Origin: UBA7672 sp965279205
Lineage (GTDB): Bacteria > Pseudomonadota > Alphaproteobacteria > Caulobacterales > Hyphomonadaceae
Reading direction: 5' to 3'
Assembly (NCBI GenBank): GCA_965279205.1
Contig: OZ257144.1
Coordinates: forward strand, 3,286,001-3,350,000
DNA length: 64,000 nucleotides
Position 1 is the stretch's first letter. The number at the start of each line of letters is the position of its first letter. The notes beneath the pieces are model-generated. The model did not search any database. It had not been told where the DNA came from and saw only the letters and a program-made list of their open reading frames with translations. The position numbers and the translations under genes were made by a program. Positions 25,063 to 34,529 of the stretch are shown here, piece by piece.

Positions 25063-27275
25063 GCCGTCGTTCCTTTCGACCTAGATTGCCCTCCCGCCAG
25101 ACGCAGAGCATTCAGGGTAACGATCGCGGATGAGGTCGACATGGCGACCGCCGCGACCAGCGGCGTTACCCAGCCGGCCAAGGCAATCGGCACCGCCAGC
25201 AGGTTGTAAAGCGCAGCGAGGCCAAAATTCTCTCGCATGCGCGAGCGGGCGGCTCTGGCGATTTCGATAACGCGTACGACCGCACTGAGGCTGTCACCGG
25301 AAAACACGCAATCACTTGCGAGGCGAGACACATCGACGGCGCCGCCCGGTGCAATGGATGCATGTGCACCCGCGAGAGCCGCAGCATCATTCAGGCCATC
25401 GCCGACCATAAGCACTTTTTGCCCGGCAGATTCGAGCGCCTGAAGATGCTTCGCCTTCGACTGTGGTGTAGCGCGGCCACGCCACTGAGTGATTCCAGCG
25501 GCGGCCGCTGCGCGTCCTACCCTTTCGTCGGAATCACCTGAGAGAAGCTCGACCTCCATGCCCATGGCCTTGAGCTTCGCCACCGTTGCCTGCGCGTCCG
25601 CTCGGACGACGTCGTCAAAATGAAGAGCTTCAGGCTTCTCGCCATTGAATACGAACCAGAGTTCGGAGCCCTGCACGGAAGTGGCGCCAACAAAAGCAGC
25701 CGAGCCAAGCCTCGCGCTGCGTCCACTTACCAAGCCAGCAACGCCCTCTCCGGGATACTCCCGTACGTCTTCTGCGACACGCCCTGGCCCGGCTGCGCGG
25801 GCAATCGCTCGCGAGAATGGGTGATGGCTGGCGCGGGCCAGCAAAGCCGCGTCTTCCAGGAGGCCAGCACGATGCGGCTCCTGACGCAGCACAGGATCGC
25901 CAAGCGTCAGAGTACCCGTTTTGTCGAAAACGACGTGATCAATCGCCGCCAGCCGCTCCAGTGCATCACCCGACGACAGATAAACGCCTTCGCGGAACAG
26001 CCTGCCCGCTGCAACAACCTGAACGAGAGGCGCAGCAAGAGCGAGCGCACATGGGCAGGTGATGATAAGCACCGTGATCGCGACATATGCCGCCTGGGCT
26101 GGCGTCGCTCCGAACACCAGCCATCCAACAAAGCCCAGAACTGCCAGTGTGTGAACCTGGGGCACGTAGGCCTGGGCCGCCTTGTCAGCGAGCTTGCGGT
26201 AGGAAGATTTCTTCTGCTCGCCCGCTTCAAGCAGCTGGGCGATATCCGCCATTAGTGACTGGTTGGCCGGCGCCAGAGCGCGCGCGCGTATTGGGACAGA
26301 GAGGTTGATAGCGCCAGCATGCAGAGTCTGCCCCGCGAAACAGCGAACGGGCTCTACCTCGCCGGTTACGAGACGGAGGTCGGCTTCGCTTTCACCCCAG
26401 ATGACCTCCGCGTCGACCGCGAGCCGCTCTCCAGCGGCCACGAGGAGCATGTCTCCCGTCCGGATGTCGGAGACTCTGACAGCTTCCGCAACACCCTTGG
26501 CGCCCAGCCTCGTCGCTGTAGCGGTCTGCATGGATGCCAAGGCGTTCGCTGCCGAATAGGCCTGCCTCCGAAGACGCGCGTCGAGAACGCGGCCGATCAG
26601 CAGGAAGAACAGCAGCATGACGGACGCGTCGAAGAAGGCATGCTTGCCGCCCGTGATGGTCTCAAAAACGCTAAGGCCAAGCGCCAGGATCACCGCAAGA
26701 GAGATCGGCACATCCATGTTCAAGCGGCGACGCCGAACAGATGCAATCGCGGAGGAAAAGAATGGTTGACCTGAAAAGGCGGCGGCGGGTATCGCCACCA
26801 AGGCCGAAATCCAACGGAGGATCGTTCGCGTTTCGTCGGTCAGGTCGCTGCCGAACCAGAGCGGTTCGGAGAAGAACATGACGGCAGCCGTCGCGATTCC
26901 AGCGACGGCCAACGCCGCAAAAAGTCGCCGTTCGGTGCGCGCGTTGGCGTCGTCCGCCTGCCCCGGATCGAATGCTGATGCACCATAACCAAGATCGCCG
27001 ATAGCCTCAACGATACGGCGGGCGCCAAGCCTGCCCGTCCACTCAACACGCAGCCTTCCTGTCGACAGATTGAGGCGCGCAATCTCCACGCCAGGAAGCT
27101 TGCCTACGGCGCCTTCGATTTTCGTCAGACAACCCGCGCAGCTCGCGCCGCGAACCATGACGTCGAGTGATTTTCGGCCATCACGTTCGATGACAAAAGC
27201 GGATGGATCCTGCGGCTGCGCGGGCTCGCTCGCTGGCGATAGCCCACTCGGACATCCCGGCGCCAACGTACTCAT
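25059..27275 (-). CDS. ccoI: Copper-translocating P-type ATPase CcoI/FixI
   Basis: This 738-aa P1B-type ATPase exports copper for assembly of the cbb3 CuB site. It has an N-terminal HMA domain with CAGC (GASCAGCLTKIEGAVG), eight membrane helices, the transport motif CPC (TCPCALALAAP), the phosphorylation site DKTGTLT and the hinge GDGLNDAAAL. Its ATG overlaps the ccoH stop (ATGA) and its stop overlaps the ccoS start. Placement in the cco operon separates it from general copper-detoxifying CopA. Confidence 0.95.
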   Translation of the reverse strand: MSTLAPGCPSGLSPASEPAQPQDPSAFVIERDGRKSLDVMVRGASCAGCLTKIEGAVGKLPGVEIARLNLSTGRLRVEWTGRLGARRIVEAIGDLGYGASAFDPGQADDANARTERRLFAALAVAGIATAAVMFFSEPLWFGSDLTDETRTILRWISALVAIPAAAFSGQPFFSSAIASVRRRRLNMDVPISLAVILALGLSVFETITGGKHAFFDASVMLLFFLLIGRVLDARLRRQAYSAANALASMQTATATRLGAKGVAEAVRVSDIRTGDMLLVAAGERLAVDAEVIWGESEADLRLVTGEVEPVRCFAGQTLHAGAINLSVPIRARALAPANQSLMADIAQLLEAGEQKKSSYRKLADKAAQAYVPQVHTLAVLGFVGWLVFGATPAQAAYVAITVLIITCPCALALAAPLVQVVAAGRLFREGVYLSSGDALERLAAIDHVVFDKTGTLTLGDPVLRQEPHRAGLLEDAALLARASHHPFSRAIARAAGPGRVAEDVREYPGEGVAGLVSGRSARLGSAAFVGATSVQGSELWFVFNGEKPEALHFDDVVRADAQATVAKLKAMGMEVELLSGDSDERVGRAAAAAGITQWRGRATPQSKAKHLQALESAGQKVLMVGDGLNDAAALAGAHASIAPGGAVDVSRLASDCVFSGDSLSAVVRVIEIARAARSRMRENFGLAALYNLLAVPIALAGWVTPLVAAVAMSTSSAIVTLNALRLAGGQSRSKGTTA

Positions 27276-27757
27276 GAGAGCACCAATGTCTTGGCAGCCT
27301 GGAAGATTGCGGTTTCGCTTCCCTTGTGACGTGCGCGAATATCGAACTCGACCCGGCTTGGCGCGGCGACATCGATCGGCGCCCGATACTCGCCAGGCCG
27401 GGTTTCGATCAGCGCAACCTGCCGTTCTTCGCGCCCGGCGCCCAGAACGAAATAGCTGGCGAAGACATCAAGACCGGTGACCGGCTCCCGAGACCGGTTC
27501 GCCATCCGCACGATCAATGCGGGCTTATCGCCTTTCTGAATGCCGACTTCGGCGGACCACCCCAGCTCCTCCTGCCGCGCCCTGCTCTCGACTTCGCGAT
27601 TGTAGTCGAGCCCGAGAACATAGGAGTTTTTCACTTGCTCGCCTGGAAAGGTCCCGACTGCGCGAACGATGAAGAGCGTGTCGGCGCCAATCACGAGCGC
27701 AAAGAATGCGAAGATCATCCAGAAAACATGGACGCCACGAAGAGGCTTCGATTGCAT
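27272..27757 (-). CDS. ccoH: Cytochrome cbb3 assembly protein CcoH/FixH
   Basis: This 161-aa protein has one N-terminal transmembrane helix (VFWMIFAFFALVIGADTLFIV) and a periplasmic domain with YNREVESRARQEELGW and NRSREPVTGLDV, typical of FixH. It interacts with CcoN during oxidase assembly. I chose ATG 27757, one base after the ccoG stop (TGACATG), because a longer in-frame extension runs through the ccoG gene. Confidence 0.92.
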   Translation of the reverse strand: MQSKPLRGVHVFWMIFAFFALVIGADTLFIVRAVGTFPGEQVKNSYVLGLDYNREVESRARQEELGWSAEVGIQKGDKPALIVRMANRSREPVTGLDVFASYFVLGAGREERQVALIETRPGEYRAPIDVAAPSRVEFDIRARHKGSETAIFQAAKTLVLS

Positions 27758-27758
27758 G

Positions 27759-29243
27759 TCAGTCCTCCGGTCCCAGAAAGCTTGTAGCCGCGCTTGCGAC
27801 CGGCTTGCCGGCCTCGGACAGCGCGACGCGAATGCTCGAATTCTCTTCCGGCAACGAGCCGGAGGGCACGGTAAGAAGCAGGCGATAGCGGTCAACAGAG
27901 TCAGGCGCAGCGGTGACATGTGGCAAGCGAGCATCTCCTCCCTCGCCGATGATCTCGATCTGAACTCCTGGCAGCCCTTCGATTTGAACAACAAAATAAC
28001 GCGCGGCACGCAGCTTGTTGACTACCTTCAGCGTGTACGTGTTGCGGACATCGCCGTTGCCAAGCTGAACGAAAGGCAGTGCGCGATCCTTGAGCACTGA
28101 CAACTCGACGTCCGTGCGGGTCGCAAGCCCCCATGTCATGATCGAAGCTGTCAGGACAAGCACCAGGGCATAGGCAACCGTTCGCGAACGGAATGGATTG
28201 AAGCGCCGGGCCGGGAACTTCTTCCACCGGCGCAATACGTTCTCGTCCGTGTCGTAGGCGATGAGAGCCGTGGGACGACCTATCTTTTTCATGACGCCAT
28301 CGCATGCATCGATGCAGAGACCGCACTGGATGCATTCAAGCTGGGGGCCATTCCGGATATCGATACCCATCGGGCAAACGACAACGCACTGTTTGCAATC
28401 AATGCAGTCGCCACGACCTTCCCATGTTTCACCCTTCTTGTGGGCGCCGCGTGGGTCGCCACGCTCCGATCGATAGGTGACGGTCAGCGTATCTCTGTCG
28501 ATCAGGGCAGACTGGATGCGCGGCCAAGGGCACATGTACGTGCAGACTTGCTCGCGCATGGTGCCGGCGAGAGCGTAGGTCGTAGCAGTCAGCAACCCCG
28601 CAAACACGTAGGCAGTCATGGGCGCCTGGCCAATAAAGAAGGTTTCGGCCAAGGCACGAGCGTCGTGCCAATAGAGAATGAAGGCGCCGCCTGTCGCAAA
28701 GGAGATCAACAGCCAGACGGCATGCTTGGATATCTTGCGCCAAGCCTTGTTGATGCTTAGCGGCGCCTTGTCGAGCTTCATGCGGGCGTTGCGATCGCCT
28801 TCGAAGAACCGCTCGACAACAAGAAAGAGATCAGTCCAGACGGTCTGCGGACAAAAGTAGCCGCACCAGACGCGCCCGAAGAGAGCTGTCACAAGGAACA
28901 GGCCTACGGCAGCGAGAATCAGCAGGCCGGTGATGTAGTAGACTTCCTGGGGCCATATCTCGAGCCCGAAGAAGTAGAAACGACCGCCAGCGAAATCCGC
29001 CAGGACGGCTTGATCCGGCGCTCCTGGCCCGCGATCCCAGCGCAGCCACGGCAGCAGGTAGTAGACGCCAAGAGTCGCAAACAGCAGGACCCACTTGATC
29101 GCCCGGAAGGGACCGGAAACGAGCTGCGGGTAGATCTGCTTTCGTCGCGCATAGAGAACAACAGGTTCCCTGTCCTCCGGCGGTTGCCCACCGGAGCCGC
29201 CCTTGCGCGAACGCAGGTCGATGAGCGTCGCGCTGCCCATCAC
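27759..29243 (-). CDS. ccoG: Cytochrome c oxidase accessory protein CcoG/RdxA
   Basis: This 494-aa inner-membrane iron-sulfur protein is thought to reduce copper for cbb3 assembly. It has about five TM helices, an N-terminal VWCGYFCPQTVWTDLF motif, and two 4Fe-4S sites in CIDCKQCVVVCPMGI and CIQCGLCIDACD. The C-terminal part (about 380-490) is an Ig-like periplasmic domain. It follows ccoP directly and precedes ccoH. Confidence 0.95.
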   Translation of the reverse strand: MMGSATLIDLRSRKGGSGGQPPEDREPVVLYARRKQIYPQLVSGPFRAIKWVLLFATLGVYYLLPWLRWDRGPGAPDQAVLADFAGGRFYFFGLEIWPQEVYYITGLLILAAVGLFLVTALFGRVWCGYFCPQTVWTDLFLVVERFFEGDRNARMKLDKAPLSINKAWRKISKHAVWLLISFATGGAFILYWHDARALAETFFIGQAPMTAYVFAGLLTATTYALAGTMREQVCTYMCPWPRIQSALIDRDTLTVTYRSERGDPRGAHKKGETWEGRGDCIDCKQCVVVCPMGIDIRNGPQLECIQCGLCIDACDGVMKKIGRPTALIAYDTDENVLRRWKKFPARRFNPFRSRTVAYALVLVLTASIMTWGLATRTDVELSVLKDRALPFVQLGNGDVRNTYTLKVVNKLRAARYFVVQIEGLPGVQIEIIGEGGDARLPHVTAAPDSVDRYRLLLTVPSGSLPEENSSIRVALSEAGKPVASAATSFLGPED

Positions 29244-30131
29244 CTATTCGCCGCCTCCCAGTGAATGGACGTAGATAGCCAGAGCGCGGACCGTCGCGGG
29301 ATCGAGGCGAGCACCCCATGCCGGCATGACGCCATTGCGTGGTCCGAATATCGTCCGGAGCAGCGTCGCCCGATCGCCGCCATAGAGCCAGTCTGCGTCA
29401 GTCAGATTGGGAGCGCCCTTGGTGCGGTCACCATGCGCATCGACGCCATGGCAGCTGGCGCAGTTCTGTTCGAAAACCGGTCGCGCCCGCTCCACTGCCG
29501 CAGCGTCCGCCTTCTTGCCAGAAAGCGACGTTACAAACTCGACGAGATCGTTGATCTGCTCGCTTGGCAGCAGCTCATCGCGGCCGAAGGCTGGCATTTC
29601 CGAGGTACGCGTCTCTTCCGGCGCCGAGCGGATGCCGTAGCGAAGGGTCTGCTCGATGTCGGCAAGAGAACCGCCCCACAGCCAGACATCGTCGGCAAGG
29701 CGTGGGTACCCTTTGGCGCCACGCCCGCCGGCGCCGTGACAGGTCGCACAATTGTCGCCGAACGCGCTCTCGCCTAGCGACAGCGCCAGCTGGCTCAATT
29801 CATGATCCTTAAGAATACTGGCCGCATCCCCGGACGCCAGTTTTGCGCCGAGCACCGCGCGTTCCGCCTTCATGCTGGCAGTATCCGCGGCAACGCTGGA
29901 GCGATCAGACTGACCCAGCACACCGGTCGTATTGCCCTGCATGCCCGGTAAGGCTGGCCAGGCCGGCATCAAGATCCAGTAGACGATTGCGAACAACACC
30001 GTCGCCCAGAAGATGAAGCGCCACCAGCGCGGCAGTGGGTTGTTCAGCTCCTTGATGCCATCCCATTCGTGGCCAGTGGTTTCAACGCCGCTGTACGGAT
30101 CGATCTCAGGTGATTGGCCGGTCATCGCCAT
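29244..30131 (-). CDS. ccoP: Cytochrome cbb3 oxidase subunit III, dihaem CcoP
   Basis: This 295-aa subunit has an N-terminal membrane anchor (FIFWATVLFAIVYWILMPAWP) and two haem c domains (CATCHG about 128, CASCHG about 222) with candidate Met ligands in SEMPAFG and GVMPAWG. It feeds electrons from soluble cytochrome c to CcoO/CcoN. ATG 30131 or the in-frame ATG 30125 could start it; both lie inside the end of ccoQ. Confidence 0.95.
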   Translation of the reverse strand: MAMTGQSPEIDPYSGVETTGHEWDGIKELNNPLPRWWRFIFWATVLFAIVYWILMPAWPALPGMQGNTTGVLGQSDRSSVAADTASMKAERAVLGAKLASGDAASILKDHELSQLALSLGESAFGDNCATCHGAGGRGAKGYPRLADDVWLWGGSLADIEQTLRYGIRSAPEETRTSEMPAFGRDELLPSEQINDLVEFVTSLSGKKADAAAVERARPVFEQNCASCHGVDAHGDRTKGAPNLTDADWLYGGDRATLLRTIFGPRNGVMPAWGARLDPATVRALAIYVHSLGGGE

Positions 30132-30282
30132 GCTCCTGTGCCATGATGGGAAGGCGCGCGGCGCGCTTGAAGCTTTTGCCGTTCCGCGGCCAAAGTGCGT
30201 AAGCGAGCGCTACGGCGAAGATGATGACGAAATAAACTGTGCCCCAGTCTTGGGCGAAGTGAGACCAGTCCTCGTAACTCAT
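30106..30282 (-). CDS. ccoQ: Cytochrome cbb3 oxidase small subunit CcoQ
   Basis: This 58-aa single-span protein starts MSYEDWSHFAQDWGTVYFVI and then reads IFAVALAYALWPRNGKSFKRAA, the characteristic CcoQ pattern (helix followed by WPxNxxxFxxAA). CcoQ stabilises the assembled oxidase. It lies 4 bp after ccoO and overlaps the start of ccoP by about 26 bases. Confidence 0.9.
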   Translation of the reverse strand: MSYEDWSHFAQDWGTVYFVIIFAVALAYALWPRNGKSFKRAARLPIMAQEHGDDRPIT

Positions 30283-30286
30283 GGCG

Positions 30287-31060
30287 TCACCGCTGGTTCG
30301 AGAGATCCTCGGCCTGGTAGGTCGAAAAATCGACCAACGTGCCGAGCATCTGGAGGTAAGAGATCAACGCATCGAGTTCCGACGGCTCGCCAGGGACGCC
30401 GTCGAAATCGCGAACCGACACAGTGCCATCGCGCCCGGCGAGAGCGGCGTAGGCCTTGCGCATCGGCCCGGTGTCGTAGTCGCCGCCGGCCTGCGCCGCT
30501 GCATGGTCGATCGCGCTATCGATCATTTCCTTCGTGTAGGGCACGCCCTCAACCTTAAGCGCACGCATCTCGTTGGCGAGCGTCGAGGTGTCGAGCGGCC
30601 TGTTCTCCAAGAAGGCGTAGGGAGGCATGATCGATTCCGGCACCAGAGAGCGCGGATCGATCAGGTGCTGCTTCTGCCAGTCGTCGGAGTATTTTCCTCC
30701 AACGCGCGCGAGATCGGGACCAGTGCGTTTCGACCCCCACAGGAACGGATGGTCGTACATACTTTCCGCGGCGAGCGAGTAGTGACCGTAGCGCTCGACC
30801 TCGTCACGCAGCGGCCGGATCATCTGCGAATGGCACACATGACAGCCCTCGCGCACGTAGATCTGCTGACCGGCGAGCTCGAGCGGCGTATACGGCCGCA
30901 TGCCTTCGACCTTTTCGATCGTGTTCTTCAGATAGAAGAGCGGAACGATCTCGATGATGCCTCCGATCGCCACAACGATCAGGATGCCGATCAGCAGAAT
31001 GAAGCTGTGTTTTTCGAACAGCTTGTGGTTGCGCAACAGCCAGTTGGGACGCGTGGACAT
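30287..31060 (-). CDS. ccoO: Cytochrome cbb3 oxidase subunit II, monohaem CcoO
   Basis: This 257-aa subunit has one N-terminal TM helix (SFILLIGILIVVAIGGIIEIV) and a haem c site C73-H-V-C76-H77 followed by SQMIRPLRDEVERYGHYS, diagnostic of CcoO/FixO. Met ligands are likely in ESIMPPYAFL. A C-terminal extension of about 40 residues (VSVRDFDGVPGEPSELDALI) fits the family. It lies 9 bp after ccoN. Confidence 0.95.
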   Translation of the reverse strand: MSTRPNWLLRNHKLFEKHSFILLIGILIVVAIGGIIEIVPLFYLKNTIEKVEGMRPYTPLELAGQQIYVREGCHVCHSQMIRPLRDEVERYGHYSLAAESMYDHPFLWGSKRTGPDLARVGGKYSDDWQKQHLIDPRSLVPESIMPPYAFLENRPLDTSTLANEMRALKVEGVPYTKEMIDSAIDHAAAQAGGDYDTGPMRKAYAALAGRDGTVSVRDFDGVPGEPSELDALISYLQMLGTLVDFSTYQAEDLSNQR

Positions 31061-31069
31061 GCCTGCCGC

Positions 31070-32731
31070 CTACTCTGCCGGTTGAAGGGAAGGAGCGCCG
31101 GGCTTGCGCTTGCGCTCGTCCGCTGGGACGTCGCCGCGCGCCGTGCGCACCAGATTGTAGACCATGATCAGCGCGCCCGTGAGATAGAGCCCGCCGCCGA
31201 CCGAGCGGATGACATATTCGATGTGCTTGGCGCTTACCGTCTCGATGAAGGAATATTCGAGGAAGCCGAATTCATTGTAGGCGCGCCACATCAGACCTTC
31301 CATAATTCCCGACACCCACATCGCACAGATGTAGAGAACGATGCCGAGCGTCGCGATCCAGAAGTGCCACTCGACGAGTGCGTTGGAATAGAGCTTCGAC
31401 CGCTTCCACAGCCATTGCGTCAGGCAGTACATGGCGCCGAAGGTGACAAAGCCGACCCAGCCAAGCGCGCCGGAGTGAACGTGACCGATACCCCAGTCTG
31501 TGTAGTGCGACAGCGCGTTCACTTCGCGCACCGACATCACTGGGCCTTCGAACGTCGCCATGCCATAGAAGGCGACGGACACGACCAGCATGCGAATGAC
31601 CGGATCGGTGCGCAGCTTGTCCCAGGCGCCCGACAGCGTCATCAGGCCATTGATCATGCCGCCCCAGCTCGGCATCCACAGCATGATCGAGAACGTCATG
31701 CCCAACGTCTGCGCCCATTGCGGCAGGGCGGTGTAGTGAAGATGGTGCGGGCCCGCCCAGATGTAGATGAATATCAGAGACCAGAAGTGTACGATCGACA
31801 GGCGATAGGACCACACTGGCCGCTCAACCCGTTTCGGAATGAAATAGTAGACGATGGCCAGGAAGCCTGCGGTTAGGAAGAAGCCAACCGCGTTGTGGCC
31901 ATACCACCACTGTATCAGCGCACTCTGCACGCCGCTGAACACGGCATAGGACTTGGTTCCAGCAAGGCTCGCCGGCAGCGACAGGTTGTTGACAATGTGC
32001 AGCAGGGCGATCGTAACGATGAAGGCGAGATAGAACCAGTTCGCCACGTAGATGTGCGGCTCCTTGCGACGAAGGATCGTAGCAAGAAACACGCAGAGAT
32101 AAGCGACCCACACGATGGTCAGCCACAGGTCGGCATACCATTCAGGCTCGGCATACTCCTTCGATTGCGTCACGCCCATCAGATAGCCGGTGCCAGCGAT
32201 CACGATGAACAGCTGGTAGCCCCAGAAGACAAACCAAGGCCACATGCCGCCAGCGAGGCGCGTGCGGCATGTGCGCTGGACGACATAGAAGGAGGTCGCG
32301 ATCAACGCATTGCCGCCAAAAGCAAAGATGACTGCAGACGTGTGCAATGGACGCAGGCGTCCAAAATTGGTCCATCCCAGATCAGGAAAATAGAAAAGTC
32401 CGGGCCAGGTCAGCTGCAGGGCGATGACCAGCCCGACGAGAAAGCCGGCGATCCCCCAGAACATCGTAGCGACGACACCTGCCTTGACGACGCCCTCCTC
32501 GTAGAAGGCCGGATCGAAGGTAGCGCCGCGCTCTCCCGATTCATGCCAGATGAGCATGCCGACAAGTCCGATCGCCGCAGCTGCGACAAACATCCAGGCA
32601 TGAGCGCCGAACTGGGGATCCACGGCGTTGGCTGCGCCGGAAAAGGCAAGAATCAGCACCCCTATCAGCAGTGTGGCGACCGCACCGGTGCTGATATCAA
32701 GCCCATGATCGCGTGAAACACCGGCCGCCAT
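31070..32731 (-). CDS. ccoN: Cytochrome cbb3 oxidase catalytic subunit I CcoN
   Basis: This 553-aa haem-copper oxidase of the C family has 14 TM helices. Histidine ligands appear in the helix with LHTSAVIFAFGGNALIA (low-spin haem), in WWYGHNAVGFFLTAGFLA, the CuB site region containing the catalytic Tyr downstream (IVYYFIPK), and in YIWAGPHHLHYTALP (CuB His pair). It reduces O2 to water with high affinity. First gene of ccoNOQPGHIS; an FNR-type box lies 82-95 bp upstream. Confidence 0.96.
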   Translation of the reverse strand: MAAGVSRDHGLDISTGAVATLLIGVLILAFSGAANAVDPQFGAHAWMFVAAAAIGLVGMLIWHESGERGATFDPAFYEEGVVKAGVVATMFWGIAGFLVGLVIALQLTWPGLFYFPDLGWTNFGRLRPLHTSAVIFAFGGNALIATSFYVVQRTCRTRLAGGMWPWFVFWGYQLFIVIAGTGYLMGVTQSKEYAEPEWYADLWLTIVWVAYLCVFLATILRRKEPHIYVANWFYLAFIVTIALLHIVNNLSLPASLAGTKSYAVFSGVQSALIQWWYGHNAVGFFLTAGFLAIVYYFIPKRVERPVWSYRLSIVHFWSLIFIYIWAGPHHLHYTALPQWAQTLGMTFSIMLWMPSWGGMINGLMTLSGAWDKLRTDPVIRMLVVSVAFYGMATFEGPVMSVREVNALSHYTDWGIGHVHSGALGWVGFVTFGAMYCLTQWLWKRSKLYSNALVEWHFWIATLGIVLYICAMWVSGIMEGLMWRAYNEFGFLEYSFIETVSAKHIEYVIRSVGGGLYLTGALIMVYNLVRTARGDVPADERKRKPGAPSLQPAE

Positions 32732-32812
32732 GATCCTGTCCTCTCATGCGGTGCGCTAACCGAAATGGCCGCCGCAGTGGCCGTGACTTGCCGCAATGAA
32801 GGTTCGACGCGC

Positions 32813-32826
32813 TTGATCCACCTCAA
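32813..32826. promoter_or_regulatory. FNR/FixK box of the cco operon and divergent hemN unit
   Basis: TTGAT-CCAC-CTCAA matches the FNR consensus at 9 of 10 positions. Its centre is 88 bp from the ccoN ATG and about 90 bp from the GTG of the divergent small membrane protein gene, so one site can activate both directions. FNR/FixK control of ccoNOQP and hemN is well established in alphaproteobacteria. Confidence 0.8.
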
Positions 32827-32908
32827 AGGGGGAAAAGGCCGCAGCTCCTAGAAGGACAGCGCTGGTCGCTTTTCCCCCAACCGTCGCGGCCAGAGGGTGG
32901 AGGCGCTC

Positions 32909-33163
32909 GTGAAAGCCGTAATCGTATCCCTGTCCGGTATCATGACTGCGGCAGCGGGCGCCTTCATTCGATCATGCAGTGATGGCGGCATTCCGACCGA
33001 GATTGCTCACGCGTGGTGTGGCAAACCGTTGGAGTTTGCGGCGACAGCTCATCAGCATTGCACAGGTTGCGTATTGATGCTGACGGGTCTGGCGCTCGTC
33101 GTGATCTCGCCGTTTCTGAGATCCCCATACAAACGGCGCTCGATCGCGCGAGCCGGCCAATGA
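32909..33163 (+). CDS. Small membrane protein with H-x-H-C-x-x-C motif, upstream of hemN
   Basis: This 84-aa protein has two predicted helices (AVIVSLSGIMTAAAGAFI and CVLMLTGLALVVISPFL) joined by a loop with HAWCGKPLEFAATAHQHCTG and the next Cys, giving possible metal ligands H, C and H-x-H-C-x-x-C. I chose GTG 32909 because GGTGGAGG lies 5-12 bases upstream. Its stop overlaps the hemN start (ATGA), so translation is coupled. I do not know a function. The position suggests a role in haem or copper handling for microaerobic respiration. Confidence 0.7.
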   Translation: MKAVIVSLSGIMTAAAGAFIRSCSDGGIPTEIAHAWCGKPLEFAATAHQHCTGCVLMLTGLALVVISPFLRSPYKRRSIARAGQ

Positions 33164-34515
33164 CCATTGCCAGCCTTCGCCCTGCACAACGCAAATGGGA
33201 ATATCTGCCCGACTTCTCGTTGGCGCAGGTGCCGCGATATACGAGCTATCCACCCGCAAACCGCTTTGCACCCGATGTGGGCGCCCAAGAGGCCGCGGCC
33301 GCGCTAGCTCGACTACCAGCGAAATCATCCCTGTCTCTCTATCTACACATCCCCTTCTGCAAGAAACTTTGCTGGTATTGTGGATGCCACACCAGCGTTC
33401 CGACGGTAGCTGACCCTGTCGATAGCTATGTCGATGCGCTCGTGCGGGAGATTCTAAGCGTGAGCCTCATGGTTTCGCGCGACATGGATGTTACGCACAT
33501 TCATTTCGGCGGCGGATCTCCAGACATCCTGACTCCACGGCAGATCGAGCGGATATTTTCCGCGCTTCGATCATCCTTCAATGTCACGCGCTTCGCCGAA
33601 ATCGCGGCAGAACTCGATCCCCGCGGCGTTAGTTGCGATGTGGTGCGCGCCTTTGCCGACGGAGGTCTCAATCGGGCGAGCCTTGGCGTGCAAGTTCTCG
33701 ACCCTGCCGTCCAGCAGCGCATAAATCGGATCCAGACCGATGAAGAAATCATTGGCGCCATTCGGTCGCTTCGCGCGGCAGGCGTCGACAGCCTGAACCT
33801 TGACATCATGTACGGCCTGCCCGGTCAAACGCGCGAGCACGTGATTGAGACGGCTCTTTTTGTTGCTGGCCAGGATGCGGATCGCGTGGCCACGTTTGGC
33901 TATGCTCATGTTCCCTGGATGAAGAAGCACCAGAACGGATTTTCCACTGCAGATCTTGCTTCCGGAGAGGAGCGTTTCCGGCAAGCAGAAGCGGCAGGCA
34001 ATACGCTCGAGTGCGCTGGATATCTGCCGATTGGGTTCGATCACTTCGCCGCTCCGGGAGACTCGCTCGCGACCGCGGAACGCGAAGGCCGTTTGCGCCG
34101 AAACTTCCAAGGTTATACCGACGATGACGCAACCGCACTGATCGGTTTCGGCGCCTCGGCAATCTCCTCCCTGCCCGACCTAACGTATCAGAACACGACG
34201 GATACATCCGCTTATCGTACGACAGCGATGCGCGATCATCTTCCAGTGGCTCGCGGCGCCGCGATTAGAACCGAGGATCGCCGTATCGGACGCGTTATCG
34301 AAGATATTCTTTGCAACTTCGAAGCTGATGTACCCGGCGACCTCCTGATAGCTAGCTGCCCGCATTTGACGCCGATGGTGGCAGCTGGCCTGGTGGAGTT
34401 GTCGGGGACGCATGTCAGCGTAAGCGCCAAAGGCCGCCCGTACATTCGCAATGTTGCCGCCTGTTTCGACCCCGATTTCAATCGAGTGTCGGCACGACAC
34501 AGCGTGGCCGTGTGA
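33160..34515 (+). CDS. hemN: Oxygen-independent coproporphyrinogen III oxidase (radical SAM)
   Basis: This 451-aa radical-SAM enzyme decarboxylates coproporphyrinogen III to protoporphyrinogen IX without O2, needed for haem synthesis at low oxygen. The 4Fe-4S motif C67-x3-C71-x2-C74 (PFCKKLCWYCGCH, also C76 as in Escherichia coli HemN), the SAM-binding FGGGSPDILT, YGLPGQT and the HemN C-terminal domain with IGFGASAISSLPD are all present. Full length. The start overlaps the upstream stop. It shares the FNR box with ccoN. Confidence 0.95.
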   Translation: MTIASLRPAQRKWEYLPDFSLAQVPRYTSYPPANRFAPDVGAQEAAAALARLPAKSSLSLYLHIPFCKKLCWYCGCHTSVPTVADPVDSYVDALVREILSVSLMVSRDMDVTHIHFGGGSPDILTPRQIERIFSALRSSFNVTRFAEIAAELDPRGVSCDVVRAFADGGLNRASLGVQVLDPAVQQRINRIQTDEEIIGAIRSLRAAGVDSLNLDIMYGLPGQTREHVIETALFVAGQDADRVATFGYAHVPWMKKHQNGFSTADLASGEERFRQAEAAGNTLECAGYLPIGFDHFAAPGDSLATAEREGRLRRNFQGYTDDDATALIGFGASAISSLPDLTYQNTTDTSAYRTTAMRDHLPVARGAAIRTEDRRIGRVIEDILCNFEADVPGDLLIASCPHLTPMVAAGLVELSGTHVSVSAKGRPYIRNVAACFDPDFNRVSARHSVAV

Positions 34516-34529
34516 TCGAGATTAACACG

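Noticed and set aside
30281..31876. Open plus-strand frame of 531 codons opposite ccoO and ccoN
   Set aside because: Antisense shadow of conserved oxidase genes, with no domain and shadow-like composition.
34514..34527. GTGATCGAGATTAA as an FNR box
   Set aside because: Only 8 of 10 positions match, and it overlaps the hemN stop directly in front of the next gene, leaving no room for a promoter.
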